Origin: Cupriavidus lacunae
Lineage (GTDB): Bacteria > Pseudomonadota > Gammaproteobacteria > Burkholderiales > Burkholderiaceae
Length of the DNA stretch: 64,000 bases
Direction of reading: 5' to 3'
Assembly: GCF_003353055.1 (NCBI RefSeq)
Contig: NZ_QKWJ01000031.1
Location: forward strand, 17,091-81,090
Shown here: piece by piece, positions 26,137-34,304 of the stretch
Position numbering within the stretch: the stretch's first letter is position 1
How the letters are laid out: every line of letters begins with the position of its first letter
Position numbers and translations under genes: made by a program
The notes under the pieces: model-generated
Database searches by the model: none
The model's input: only the letters and a program-made list of their open reading frames with translations
Told to the model about the DNA's origin: nothing

Positions 26137-27904
26137 GCTGCACGCCGAAGACCGAGCCGCTCGCCTGCGAGGCCCACGCATCGGCCGGCGCGGTGTAGCC
26201 GATGCCGTCCACGTCGCTGGCGCGGCTGTAGGTGTAGAAGGCGCGCAGGTTGGCATTGCCGGCCGACTTGCCCAGCGTCAGCGTGGGTGCCACGGTCAGC
26301 GCGGTGCGCTGGCCGCCGACGCCGAAGCCCGATGAGATCTGGTCGTGCGAGACCTCGAAGTTCAGGCGGAACTGGTCGCTGGCGATATAGGCGGGGCGCA
26401 GGCGCGTGGTAGTCCATTGCATCGTGCCGACCGGCGAACGGTCAAACTGCAGGCTTTGCTCCACCGCGCCGCTCAGCCCTGAACGGCCCTTCCATTCGAT
26501 CGACTCCGCCACGCGCGTGCGCGACAGCGCCGGCCCCATGCCGGTATAGCCGGTCATGGCATTGCGCGAACCCGAGCCGAACTGCACGCCCAGCCGGTTG
26601 GTGCCGAACAGCACGCCCTTCTGCTCATGCAAGGCGGACGCCCACCATGCGCCGCCGGTATCCTGCACCAACGGCTGCGCTTCCACGCGCGTGAAGCCGA
26701 GCTGGACCGAACCCTGCGCGTTGGTGTTGATCGGCGCGGTGCGCAGCGAGTGATAGCTGGGCAGGTTCTGGCCGTTCTGGTCGGCGCGCGCGGTGTACTG
26801 GTAGTTCAGGCCGATATCGCCGATCACCTTGGCATTGTCCACGCCGAAGCGCATCGCCGTGGAATTCGGCGGCAGCAGGCCGGACGACATCAGGAAGGGC
26901 GCGTTGTCGCGCCGGCCGGCCCACATGGTGGCGCCGTCCAGCACGGCCAGGCCGCTGACGGCGGTATAGAACTGCGGCACTAGCGCATAGGGATCGATCG
27001 CCGCGGGGCGGCCATTGACGGTGGTGGCGTCGGTGCCGCGCGCCTGCGCGATCAGCATCACCTGCGCGCCGCCGTCCAGGTCGAGCACCGATTCGCGGAT
27101 CTTGACCTCGCCCGCGCTGCGGCAGGCCAGGCCGCTGCCGATGCCGGTGGACAGCGCGCCGCCGGGGCAGGCGCGCATGGTCGCGGGGCGCTCTTCGGCC
27201 GCCGCGCGGCCGCTGTAGCCGAGGCGCCAGACGGATTCCCCGGCGGGGTCGTCGGCGGGCAGCTGCGAGCGCAGCACCGGGGGCGCCTCTGGCGGGGTAT
27301 CGACCGAAGCGCCGTCCGCGGTCGGGGCGGGTGCCTGGGCCTGGAACTCGCCAAGCCGCGGCGGGAACAGCACCAGGGGCGGCGGCGGGGCGGGGGGCGG
27401 TTCGGGCGGGCCGACGAAGTTCGGGTCGGCCGCAGTCGCCGTCGCGGCAACGCTTGCCGCCTCGGACGGCGCTGGCGCCGGCACCGTCACGCTGGCCGCG
27501 GGCGCGGCATCGCCCGAGATCAGGGCAGCGAGCGGGTCGTCCGGGGTTGCTGTTGCCTCGGTGGCCGGCTGGGCTGGCTGGGCCGGTGCCGGCGCTACCG
27601 CCGAGACCGTCGCCGGCACCGCCGGCCGCGGCTCGATACGCGGCGGCGGCAGGGTCGCGCTGGCCTGGCCCGCAGACAAAGCACCGGTCTGCGCGCACGC
27701 CGCCAGCCCCCACGCGGCCAGCACGGCAAAGCCGAGGCGGCGCAGGGGCAGGCCGCGTCCGGCGCAAGCGCTGGGACCAGGCGGCGTAGCGGGGATTCGG
27801 CGGAAGGCGGGTGGCAATTCGTACAGCAATTCGGGCAAGCAACAACAATGGCCGGAGCAGGCAAGGGCTCCGGAGGCGGGACTGTTTTTTATCAGCCGAC
27901 CCAT
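26120..27904 (-). CDS. Outer-membrane lipoprotein with LamB/maltoporin-like barrel
   Basis: Up to 594 aa. An N-terminal signal with lipobox LAAC (FAVLAAWGLAACAQTG) marks a lipoprotein. Residues about 75-215 are Pro/Ala-rich, low-complexity linker (PPEPPPAPPPP). The C-terminal 350 residues align by eye with maltoporin: GYSGR near the strand-1 position, a paired-cysteine loop (ACPGG...LACRS), then AVLDGATMWAGRRDN matching the LamB WAGKR motif, and a terminal aromatic (LNRRW) as in barrels. A lipid anchor and long linker on a sugar-porin barrel is unusual. The start at 27904 is uncertain because the signal begins about 45 residues later and no ribosome-binding site is evident. It is convergent with, and overlaps by 17 bp, the aquaporin gene. 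Confidence 0.75.
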   Translation of the reverse strand: MGRLIKNSPASGALACSGHCCCLPELLYELPPAFRRIPATPPGPSACAGRGLPLRRLGFAVLAAWGLAACAQTGALSAGQASATLPPPRIEPRPAVPATVSAVAPAPAQPAQPATEATATPDDPLAALISGDAAPAASVTVPAPAPSEAASVAATATAADPNFVGPPEPPPAPPPPLVLFPPRLGEFQAQAPAPTADGASVDTPPEAPPVLRSQLPADDPAGESVWRLGYSGRAAAEERPATMRACPGGALSTGIGSGLACRSAGEVKIRESVLDLDGGAQVMLIAQARGTDATTVNGRPAAIDPYALVPQFYTAVSGLAVLDGATMWAGRRDNAPFLMSSGLLPPNSTAMRFGVDNAKVIGDIGLNYQYTARADQNGQNLPSYHSLRTAPINTNAQGSVQLGFTRVEAQPLVQDTGGAWWASALHEQKGVLFGTNRLGVQFGSGSRNAMTGYTGMGPALSRTRVAESIEWKGRSGLSGAVEQSLQFDRSPVGTMQWTTTRLRPAYIASDQFRLNFEVSHDQISSGFGVGGQRTALTVAPTLTLGKSAGNANLRAFYTYSRASDVDGIGYTAPADAWASQASGSVFGVQLNRRW

Positions 27905-28450
27905 TTGACCGCAAGCCGGGTTACAAAATCCATCACACTGTGGGCCGTCTCACAATGCGAAAAAACCTCGGATATGGCGCAATCGACTAGCGAAAACCCG
28001 CACTTGCGCAAAGCCCCGTGACGAAAGGGCCACCGCTATAATCTGCTGGCTTGATGCGACACGCATTCTCGTGTCCGGGTAGCTCCAACGTAAGGAGCAT
28101 CGACCTTTGTCGAGACAAGGGGAGGGCCTCGGCCTGAACCGTCCAATCTCGACCATTACTTGCTTAGACGAACCCGGCCGAACAGCTAGGGGGAGTCCGA
28201 TGTGTTGTGAGGAAGCCGGAACACTGGCCGACTTGCAGCTTGCTTTTGCTGGATGGATTTCCAGCCATTGCCCAAGGGCGGGGACGCTCGCCTTTGGGCG
28301 AGTTCTCTGTAGACATCCTCCCAACGGAGGGTGTATGCGGTTACACAGCGGAGATTCCGTTGTATCGCCGCAACATAGCATTCAAACCGTTCTGGATAGG
28401 ACGGCGCTACGTTCTTTGGGACGGCAGCCAGCGCTCGCTTGCATAGGAGC
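27905..28450 (+). other. Hairpin-rich segment upstream of the intron; origin unknown
   Basis: About 545 bases with no credible protein. A TATAAT sits at 28037-28042. From 28080 the DNA is full of short stems: GCTCC/GGAGC (28082-28098), TCGAC/GTCGA (28100-28113), CTCGCC/GGCGAG (28287-28302), and an 8-bp stem CATCCTCC/GGAGGGTG (28314-28333). Base composition is lower in GC than the flanking genes. It may be an extra piece of group II intron RNA domain I, an older intron fragment, or a structured leader. The 79- and 117-codon frames here overlap each other and match nothing I know. Confidence 0.45.
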
Positions 28451-29100
28451 ACAGTGGTAAGTAAGTGAGGTTCCGGAGCGGTAGCTCTGTGCATTATGGT
28501 TCGGTCGGATATGCCCGAAAGGGCAACACGATAGAGAACCTGCTATGCGACTAGCAGTAGCCTAGGGAGACACGCGTCACTGGTAACGGTGGGGTGTGAA
28601 GCTCTCCTGACAATGTAGCCCCCGAAAGGGTGCCATCAGGTCGTGAGACAGGACGGTGGAGGCTCCGAGCAGCAACGGGGTTGAGGCGCTAGGCTGACTG
28701 GTACGGGTAACGTAAGTGAACTGCTGATAAACGTCGTAACGATTGAGATGCCAAAGCTGCTGCTAGGCATCAACCAAAAGGTGTGTGGTCGGTTGTCCCA
28801 CTCAAGCCTTGGGACACGTCGCCACGATGACCACCGGCGGAAAGGCAGACCCTAACCCAGTCGTGTAATGCGCAGGGAACGTGGTAAGCCCGTATGGCTG
28901 CCTGAGCGCAGTTTGGCTCAGGCAGGCGAACCGCAAGGAACGCTGTTGGCTGTGCGGGTAAGGGATGTTGGAAAAAGCGAATGCCGGGCTGTAATGGTCC
29001 GGATAGGGGTTGAGACATCACCCCACGCGAAAGCGGGCAGACTTCCAACTGGTCAATCGTCGCAGGACGGCTGACTGATCTCGCTTGTTTAAATTTTCTT

Positions 29101-29129
29101 CCCTTGAGGGGCAACACGCCCCTCAAGGG
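29101..29129 (+). repeat. 12-bp inverted repeat just before the intron ORF
   Basis: CCCTTGAGGGGC, loop AACAC, then the exact complement. It is positioned where domain IV begins, about 50 bases before the maturase ATG. Confidence 0.75.
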
Positions 29130-29178
29130 GCGTGCTGTCTCTCGATGTTGGGGAAGATCCTCAAGATTGGAGAGCAGC

Positions 29179-30601
29179 ATGGAAGCATTGATCCGCAAGG
29201 ATGAATCTGCGCTCTCCGGCGAGCCGCAAACCTGGGGCGCCATTGATTGGCGCCGCGTGGAGCGGAACGTCCGAGAGATGCAGATTCGAATTGCGAAGGC
29301 GACACAGGAAGGGGATTGGCGCAGGGTGAAAGCCCTGCAACGGTCTCTAACCCGCTCGTTTTCCGCTAAAGCATTGGCGGTACGGCGAGTGACGATGAAC
29401 CAAGGTAAGCGAACGGCAGGTGTCGATCGCGAAAAGTGGACAACGTCTGAAGCCCGGTGGGAAGCCATTGGGAGGTTGAAGCGTCGGGGGTATCGGCCAC
29501 TGCCATTACGGAGGGTCTATATCCCAAAAGCCAACGGGAAGGAACGGCCTCTGGGCATTCCGACTATGTTGGACAGAGCCATGCAAGCGCTGTATCTGCT
29601 GGCACTGGAGCCGGTGTCCGAAGGGACGAGCGATCCGAACTCCTATGGGTTCCGGATTAATCGATCCACGGCGGATGCCATGTCCCAGTTGTTTGTTTCC
29701 CTATCTCAGAAGGCCTCGGCTCAATGGGTACTGGAAGCAGACATCAAAGGATGCTTTGACCATATCAGTCACGACTGGCTGGAGAGCAATGTCCCCATGG
29801 ACAAAGCAATCCTGCGCAAGTGGTTGAAAGCTGGCGTGGTATGTCAGCATCACTGACGGCTTTGACTTCCTAGGGTGGAATTTCCGGAAGTACTCGGGAA
29901 CACTGCTCATAAAGCCAAGCAAGAAAAACGCGCAAGCGTTCTATCGCAAAGTAAAGGCAGTCATCAGCACCAACAAGACGGTGGAGCAGTCGGTCTTAAT
30001 TCGACTGTTAAACCCGATGCTACGGGGCTGGGCGCAGTATCACAGTCCTGTGGTGGCGAAAGCGGTGTTCGCCCGTGTGGAGCATGAAATCTTTAATGCT
30101 CTACGACGGTGGGCAAAGCGGCGACATCCACATAAGTCCGTCGAATGGGTGCGTAGGAAATACTTTGCGACCGTCGGCGAACGAAACTGGGTGTTTGGAA
30201 CCAAGTTCGTGAGCGGCAACGGCAGTGTAGGTTGGACGGAGTTGTACTCGCCCGCGGGTACGCCTATCCGGCGGCACAAGAAGATTCGGGGGGATTACAA
30301 TCCCTTCGATCCAACGCAGGAACGGTACGGCGAGAAGCTGCGACAGGAGCGTATGTTGGAAAACATGGCGCACCGCAAGCAGTGGATCAAGCTGTATCTA
30401 TCCCAGCAAGGCTTGTGCGCAGTGTGTCAGTGCAAGATAACCAAGGAAACCGGATGGGAAGATCATCACATCGAACCTCGTGTACGCGGGGGCTCCGATG
30501 CGCTAGGGAATCGAGTACTGCTGCATCCGAACTGTCACAAGCAAGTGCATCACCAAGGTAGAACTGTTGTGAAGCCGGTGTCCGAAGGGGCATTTAGTTG
30601 A
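29179..30601 (+). pseudogene. Group II intron reverse transcriptase/maturase, core deleted and frameshifted
   Basis: Two fragments in different frames. The first (29179-29856, 225 codons) has the reverse-transcriptase N-terminus: GKRTAGVDRE, RVYIPKANGKERPLGIPTM, DPNSYGFR and EADIKGCFDHISHDWL. The second (about 29843-30601) resumes in another frame at DGFDFLGWNFRKYSG, with the maturase X domain (MLRGWAQYHSPVVAK) and an intact HNH endonuclease (CAVCQCKI...HHIEPRVRGGSD...LLHPNCH). The catalytic palm containing the YADD box and the preceding TPQGG motif is missing, about 130-160 residues. The protein therefore cannot copy RNA, although the X and HNH regions look undamaged. The start is fixed by the MEALIRKDE beginning. 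Confidence 0.9.
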
Positions 30602-30606
30602 GATCC

Positions 30607-30683
30607 GAGCCGTATGCGGGGAAACTCGCACGTACGGTTCCTAGGGGGGGACAGGTCAGTAATGACCTTCGTCCCTACCCTAC
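30607..30683 (+). ncRNA. Group II intron domains V and VI
   Basis: Domain V is the 34-base hairpin GAGCCGTATG...GAAA...CACGTACGGTTC (30607-30640), the most conserved part of group II ribozymes. A second GC-rich stem (30645 to about 30680) is domain VI, with a probable branch-point A in CCCTACCC. The catalytic RNA end is thus intact although the protein is not. Confidence 0.85.
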
Positions 30684-30883
30684 TCTTTCGGGTAAGACAG
30701 CCCCTTGCCGTGGCCCGCGTCCGGCGCCCGGCATGCAGGGCACGCCGCCGTGCCCGTTCGCAACAGGCACAGCGCTGCGCAGGCTGCCGTACCACGGCGG
30801 CCGGTGCGTCACGGTCCGGCGCGCGGCATCATGCAAGCCGCGAGCCCGCATCCGAATCAAAATCTATAAGAGGAGAAGTGGAG

Positions 30884-32020
30884 ATGGAACGTCGTTCCTT
30901 TCTGTTGAAAGCGTCGGCCGTGGCTGCCACCGGGGCACTGGCCGCGTGCGGCAAGGGTGAAGAAAAGGCAGCGCCTGCCGCCGCCAGCGGCCCGGCCGCA
31001 CCGGCCGTGGTGGGCAGCAACCCCGCCGTGGAATGGCGCCTGGCCTCGAGCTTCCCCAAGTCGCTCGACACCATCTTCGGCGGTGCTGAATTGCTGTCGG
31101 CCCGCGTCAAGGAACTGACCGAGGGCAAGTTCAATATCAAGGTCTTCGCCGCCGGCGAAATCGTGCCGGGCCTGCAGGTGCTGGACGCGGTGCAGAACAA
31201 CACCGTGCAACTCGGCCACACCGCCGGCTACTACTACTTCGGCAAGAACCCGACGCTGTGCTTTGACACCACCATCCCGTTCGGCCTGACCGCACGCCAG
31301 CAGAACGCCTGGATGCTGCAAGGCAACGGCATGAAGCTGATGCGCGAGTTCTTCAAGGAATACAACGTCGTCAACTTCCTGGGCGGCAACACCAACGCGC
31401 AGATGGGCGGCTGGTTCCGCAAGGAAATCAAGACCGTAGCCGACCTGCAGGGCCTGAAGTACCGGATCGCCGGGTTTGCCGGCGTGGTGCTGTCGAAGCT
31501 GGGCGTGGTGCCGCAGCAGATCGCCGGCGGCGACATCTACCCCGCGCTGGAAAAGGGCACCATCGATGCGGCCGAGTGGGTGGGCCCGTACGATGACGAG
31601 AAGCTGGGCTTCTACAAGGTGGCACCGTACTACTACTACCCGGGCTGGTGGGAAGGCAGCGCGCAGCTGTCGTTCTACGCCTCGGCCACCGAGTACGAGA
31701 AGCTGCCGGCGCTGTACAAGCGCGCGCTGGAGACCGCCACCATCGAGGCGCACACCAACATGATGGCCAAGTACGACACGGTCAACCCGCAGGCGCTGGC
31801 CCGCCTGCTGGAAAACGGCGTCAAGCTGCGCCCGTTCTCGAAGGAGATCATGGAGGCCTGCTTCAAGGCGACCCAGGAAGCCTACGCCGATGAATCCGCC
31901 AAGAACCCGTCGTTCAAGAAGATCTACGACGACTGGCGCGTGTTCCGCAACAACGAGGCCGCCTGGTTCAACGTGGCCGAGCAGGCCTTCGCCCAGTTCA
32001 GCTACGCGCGCAAGCTGTAA
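30884..32020 (+). CDS. TRAP-transporter solute-binding lipoprotein (TakP-like)
   Basis: 378-aa periplasmic receptor. The N-terminus MERRSFLLKASAVAATG has a twin-arginine pattern and a lipobox (LAAC), so it is probably a Tat-exported lipoprotein. The DctP-fold body has the features of the alpha-keto-acid/lactate subgroup: GHTAGYYYFGKNP, FDTTIPFGLTARQQNAWML, GGDIYPALEKGTIDAAEWVGPYDD and YYYPGWWEG. The ATG at 30884 follows AGGAGA. No dctQ or dctM membrane genes are adjacent, so it must use a transporter encoded elsewhere. A strong terminator closes it. The degenerate group II intron lies in its upstream region. Confidence 0.93.
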   Translation: MERRSFLLKASAVAATGALAACGKGEEKAAPAAASGPAAPAVVGSNPAVEWRLASSFPKSLDTIFGGAELLSARVKELTEGKFNIKVFAAGEIVPGLQVLDAVQNNTVQLGHTAGYYYFGKNPTLCFDTTIPFGLTARQQNAWMLQGNGMKLMREFFKEYNVVNFLGGNTNAQMGGWFRKEIKTVADLQGLKYRIAGFAGVVLSKLGVVPQQIAGGDIYPALEKGTIDAAEWVGPYDDEKLGFYKVAPYYYYPGWWEGSAQLSFYASATEYEKLPALYKRALETATIEAHTNMMAKYDTVNPQALARLLENGVKLRPFSKEIMEACFKATQEAYADESAKNPSFKKIYDDWRVFRNNEAAWFNVAEQAFAQFSYARKL

Positions 32021-32067
32021 TCGGTACAAGCGGGTACAGCGACCGGGCTGGCCCGGGTCCTGCCGCA

Positions 32068-32102
32068 AACCCCATGTTCCTTCGGGAGCATGGGGTTTTT
32101 TG
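32068..32102 (+). terminator. Terminator of the TRAP receptor gene
   Basis: Thirteen-base arms beginning AACCCCATG and closing on a TTCG tetraloop, followed by TTTTTT. Confidence 0.92.
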
Positions 32103-32181
32103 TTGGCGGCGGCGCCAGCGCCCGCGCCGGGCGCGGATTGCGCGGCGCCGGTAGAATCGCCGGCATCTACCGGAAAACCCT

Positions 32182-33066
32182 ATGCAACTCGGCATTCTCT
32201 ACGCCTTCCTGGCCTACGTCATCTGGGGGCTGCTCCCGCTCTACATCAAGTCGCTGCCCGGCATCGCACCGGTGGAAATCCTGCTGCACCGGATGGTGTG
32301 GTCGCTGGTATTCCTCGGCCTGATCCTGGCGTGGCGGCGCCAGTGGGCGTGGCTGGGCAAGGTGTTCTGGGACCGGGGCCTGTTGCTGTCGTTCGCCGCC
32401 AGTGCGGCGCTGCTGTGCGCGAACTGGTTCCTGTATATCTGGGCGGTGTCGGCCAACCGCGTAGTCGATGCCAGCCTGGGCTACTTCATCAACCCGCTGT
32501 TCAGCGTGCTGCTGGGCGTGGTGTTCCTGCATGAGCGGCTGCGCCCGCTGCAATGGCTGTCGATCGCGGTGGCCGCGGCCGGCGTGGCCTGGCTGACGGT
32601 GGCCGCGGGCCAGCTGCCGTGGATCGCGCTGGGGCTGGCGGCCAGCTTCGGCGGCTATGGCCTGCTGCGCAAGACCGGTGCGCTGGGCGCGCTGGAAGGG
32701 CTGTCGCTGGAGACGCTGCTGCTGTTCCCGCTGGCCGCCGCGGTGCTGGCCTGGCTGTTCGCCACCGGCCAGGACAGCTTCACCCACGCAGCACCGGGTA
32801 CGCAGTGGCTCTTGCTGCTGGCGGGGCCGGTGACGGCGGTGCCGCTGCTGTTCTTCGCGGCCGGCGCGCGGCGCATTCCGCTGTCGCTGCTGGGCCTGCT
32901 GCAGTACACCGGGCCGACGCTGCAGCTGCTGCTGGGCGTGTGGCTGTGGAATGAGCCGTTCCCGGCGCAGAAGCAGGCCGGCTACGCGCTGATCTGGCTG
33001 TCGCTGGCCTTGTATGCGGCAGAAGGGTTGTGGATGAATACGCGGCAAAAGCCCGTAAACATTTAG
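32182..33066 (+). CDS. rarD: RarD-type EamA-family transporter
   Basis: 294-aa inner-membrane protein with ten predicted helices in two EamA repeats. The family opening is MQLGILYAFLAYVIWGLLPLY, with NWFLYIWAVSANRVVDASLGYFINPL in the middle and a C-terminal LLQYTGPTLQLLLGVWLWNEPF. It belongs to the drug/metabolite transporter superfamily; the substrate of RarD proteins is not established. It sits between two unrelated units, with the TRAP terminator upstream and dinB 85 bases downstream. Confidence 0.93.
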   Translation: MQLGILYAFLAYVIWGLLPLYIKSLPGIAPVEILLHRMVWSLVFLGLILAWRRQWAWLGKVFWDRGLLLSFAASAALLCANWFLYIWAVSANRVVDASLGYFINPLFSVLLGVVFLHERLRPLQWLSIAVAAAGVAWLTVAAGQLPWIALGLAASFGGYGLLRKTGALGALEGLSLETLLLFPLAAAVLAWLFATGQDSFTHAAPGTQWLLLLAGPVTAVPLLFFAAGARRIPLSLLGLLQYTGPTLQLLLGVWLWNEPFPAQKQAGYALIWLSLALYAAEGLWMNTRQKPVNI

Positions 33067-33151
33067 GCGACAAATGAATACACCAGGAAATCAAACCAGT
33101 TCATTCATCGCGCCGATAATAAACGGATAACCGATCCGGTGCCTGGTCACC

Positions 33152-34231
33152 ATGTCCGCCCCGCCTGACGCCACGCCCGCGGTCCAGCGCAAGATCATCC
33201 ATTGCGACTGCGACTGCTTCTACGCCTCGGTCGAGATGCGCGACGACCCGTCGCTGCGCGGCCGCCCGATGGCCGTGGGCGGCTCGCCCGACCGGCGCGG
33301 GGTCATTGCCACCTGCAACTATGAGGCGCGCGCCTTTGGCGTCCGCTCGGCGATGGCGTCAGCGCAGGCGCTCAAGCGCTGCCCGGAACTGCTGATCGTG
33401 CGCCCGTCGATGGACAAATACCGCGAGGTCTCGCGCCGGATCTTTGCGATCTACCGCGAATACACCGAGCTGGTCGAGCCGCTTTCGCTGGACGAGGCCT
33501 ACCTGGACGTGAGCCTGTGCACGCGCCACGCCGGCAGCGCCACCCGCATCGCCGAGGAGATCCGCCAGCGCGTGCGCGAGGAAGTGGGCGTGACGGTGTC
33601 GGCCGGCGTGGGCCCCAGCAAGTTCGTCGCCAAGATCGCCAGCGACTGGAACAAGCCAGACGGGCTGTTCGTGGTCAGGCCGGCAGCGGTCGATGCCTTT
33701 GTCGCCACGCTGCCGGTGGAGCGCATCCACGGCGTGGGCAAGGTCACCGCGGCCAGGCTGCGCCGGCTGGGGGCGCAGACCTGCGGCGACCTGCGGCCGT
33801 GGTCGCCCGACCGGCTGCACCGCGAGTTCGGCGCTTTCGGGGCGCGCCTCTACAAGCTGTGCCGCGGCCTGGATGAACGCGAGGTCACGCCCGAGCGCGA
33901 GCGCAAATCGATCAGCGTGGAAGAGACCTATGCCGACGACCTGCCCGACCTGCAGGCCTGCCTGGCGGAGCTGGAACCGCTCGTCGCCATGCTCGAAGCC
34001 CGCATCGACCGCGCGCAGGCGCACGACACCATCGACAAGCTGACCGTGAAGCTGCGCTTCTCGGACTTCCGCCAGACCACGGTGGAATGCCGCGGCCATG
34101 CGCCGGACCGCGCCGTCTACGCGCGCCTGCTGGCCGAGGGCCATGCACGCCGGGGCTTGCCGGTACGGCTGCTGGGGGTGGGGGTAGGGACGAGCGACCG
34201 GGATACGTCGCAACTGGAGCTGTTCGACTGA
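33152..34231 (+). CDS. dinB: DNA polymerase IV
   Basis: 359-aa Y-family translesion polymerase. The palm and fingers motifs are intact: IIHCDCDCFYASVEMRDDP (first catalytic Asp), YEARAFGVRSAM, and LSLDEAYLDV (second catalytic Asp and Glu). The thumb and little-finger regions follow (VSAGVGPSKFVAKIAS, RIHGVGKVTAARLRRLG). The protein ends SQLELFD, matching the beta-clamp binding pattern QLxLF. No convincing LexA box is visible upstream. It is convergent with the DUF2272 gene. Confidence 0.96.
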   Translation: MSAPPDATPAVQRKIIHCDCDCFYASVEMRDDPSLRGRPMAVGGSPDRRGVIATCNYEARAFGVRSAMASAQALKRCPELLIVRPSMDKYREVSRRIFAIYREYTELVEPLSLDEAYLDVSLCTRHAGSATRIAEEIRQRVREEVGVTVSAGVGPSKFVAKIASDWNKPDGLFVVRPAAVDAFVATLPVERIHGVGKVTAARLRRLGAQTCGDLRPWSPDRLHREFGAFGARLYKLCRGLDEREVTPERERKSISVEETYADDLPDLQACLAELEPLVAMLEARIDRAQAHDTIDKLTVKLRFSDFRQTTVECRGHAPDRAVYARLLAEGHARRGLPVRLLGVGVGTSDRDTSQLELFD

Positions 34232-34248
34232 GCGCCAAGGTATTCGGG

Positions 34249-34287
34249 CGAATTATCGATGAATCTGAAATTTCAATGATTCGATAA
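34249..34287. repeat. AT-rich inverted repeat between dinB and the DUF2272 gene
   Basis: Arms TTATCGA-ATC and GATTCGATAA (one 3-base bulge) around the palindrome TGAAATTTCA. No T-tract follows clearly; it may stop transcription of both convergent genes. Confidence 0.4.
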
Positions 34288-34304
34288 GTCGCATCGATAA
34301 TTTA

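Larger units (their letters stand above)
28450..30683 (+). mobile_element. Degenerate group II intron (5' boundary approximate)
   Basis: A bacterial group IIB-type retroelement inserted between the porin gene and the TRAP receptor. RNA landmarks: structured 5' region from about 28450, a 12-bp perfect stem CCCTTGAGGGGC/GCCCCTCAAGGG (29101-29129) in the domain IV position, and textbook domain V (30607-30640) followed by a domain VI-like stem. The probable 3' end is near 30683 (...CCCTAC). The 5' end lacks a convincing GTGYG, so the start is only a size-based estimate. The encoded maturase is broken. The intron lies 200 bases before the TRAP gene and could affect its leader. Confidence 0.75.

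Noticed and set aside
25089..26198. 369-codon frame overlapping the aquaporin gene
   Set aside because: Off-frame reading of the aquaporin gene; the MIP motifs are in the other frame.
28107..28460. 117-codon and 79-codon frames upstream of the intron
   Set aside because: They overlap each other in different frames, lack ribosome-binding sites and lie in hairpin-rich DNA; more likely structured RNA.
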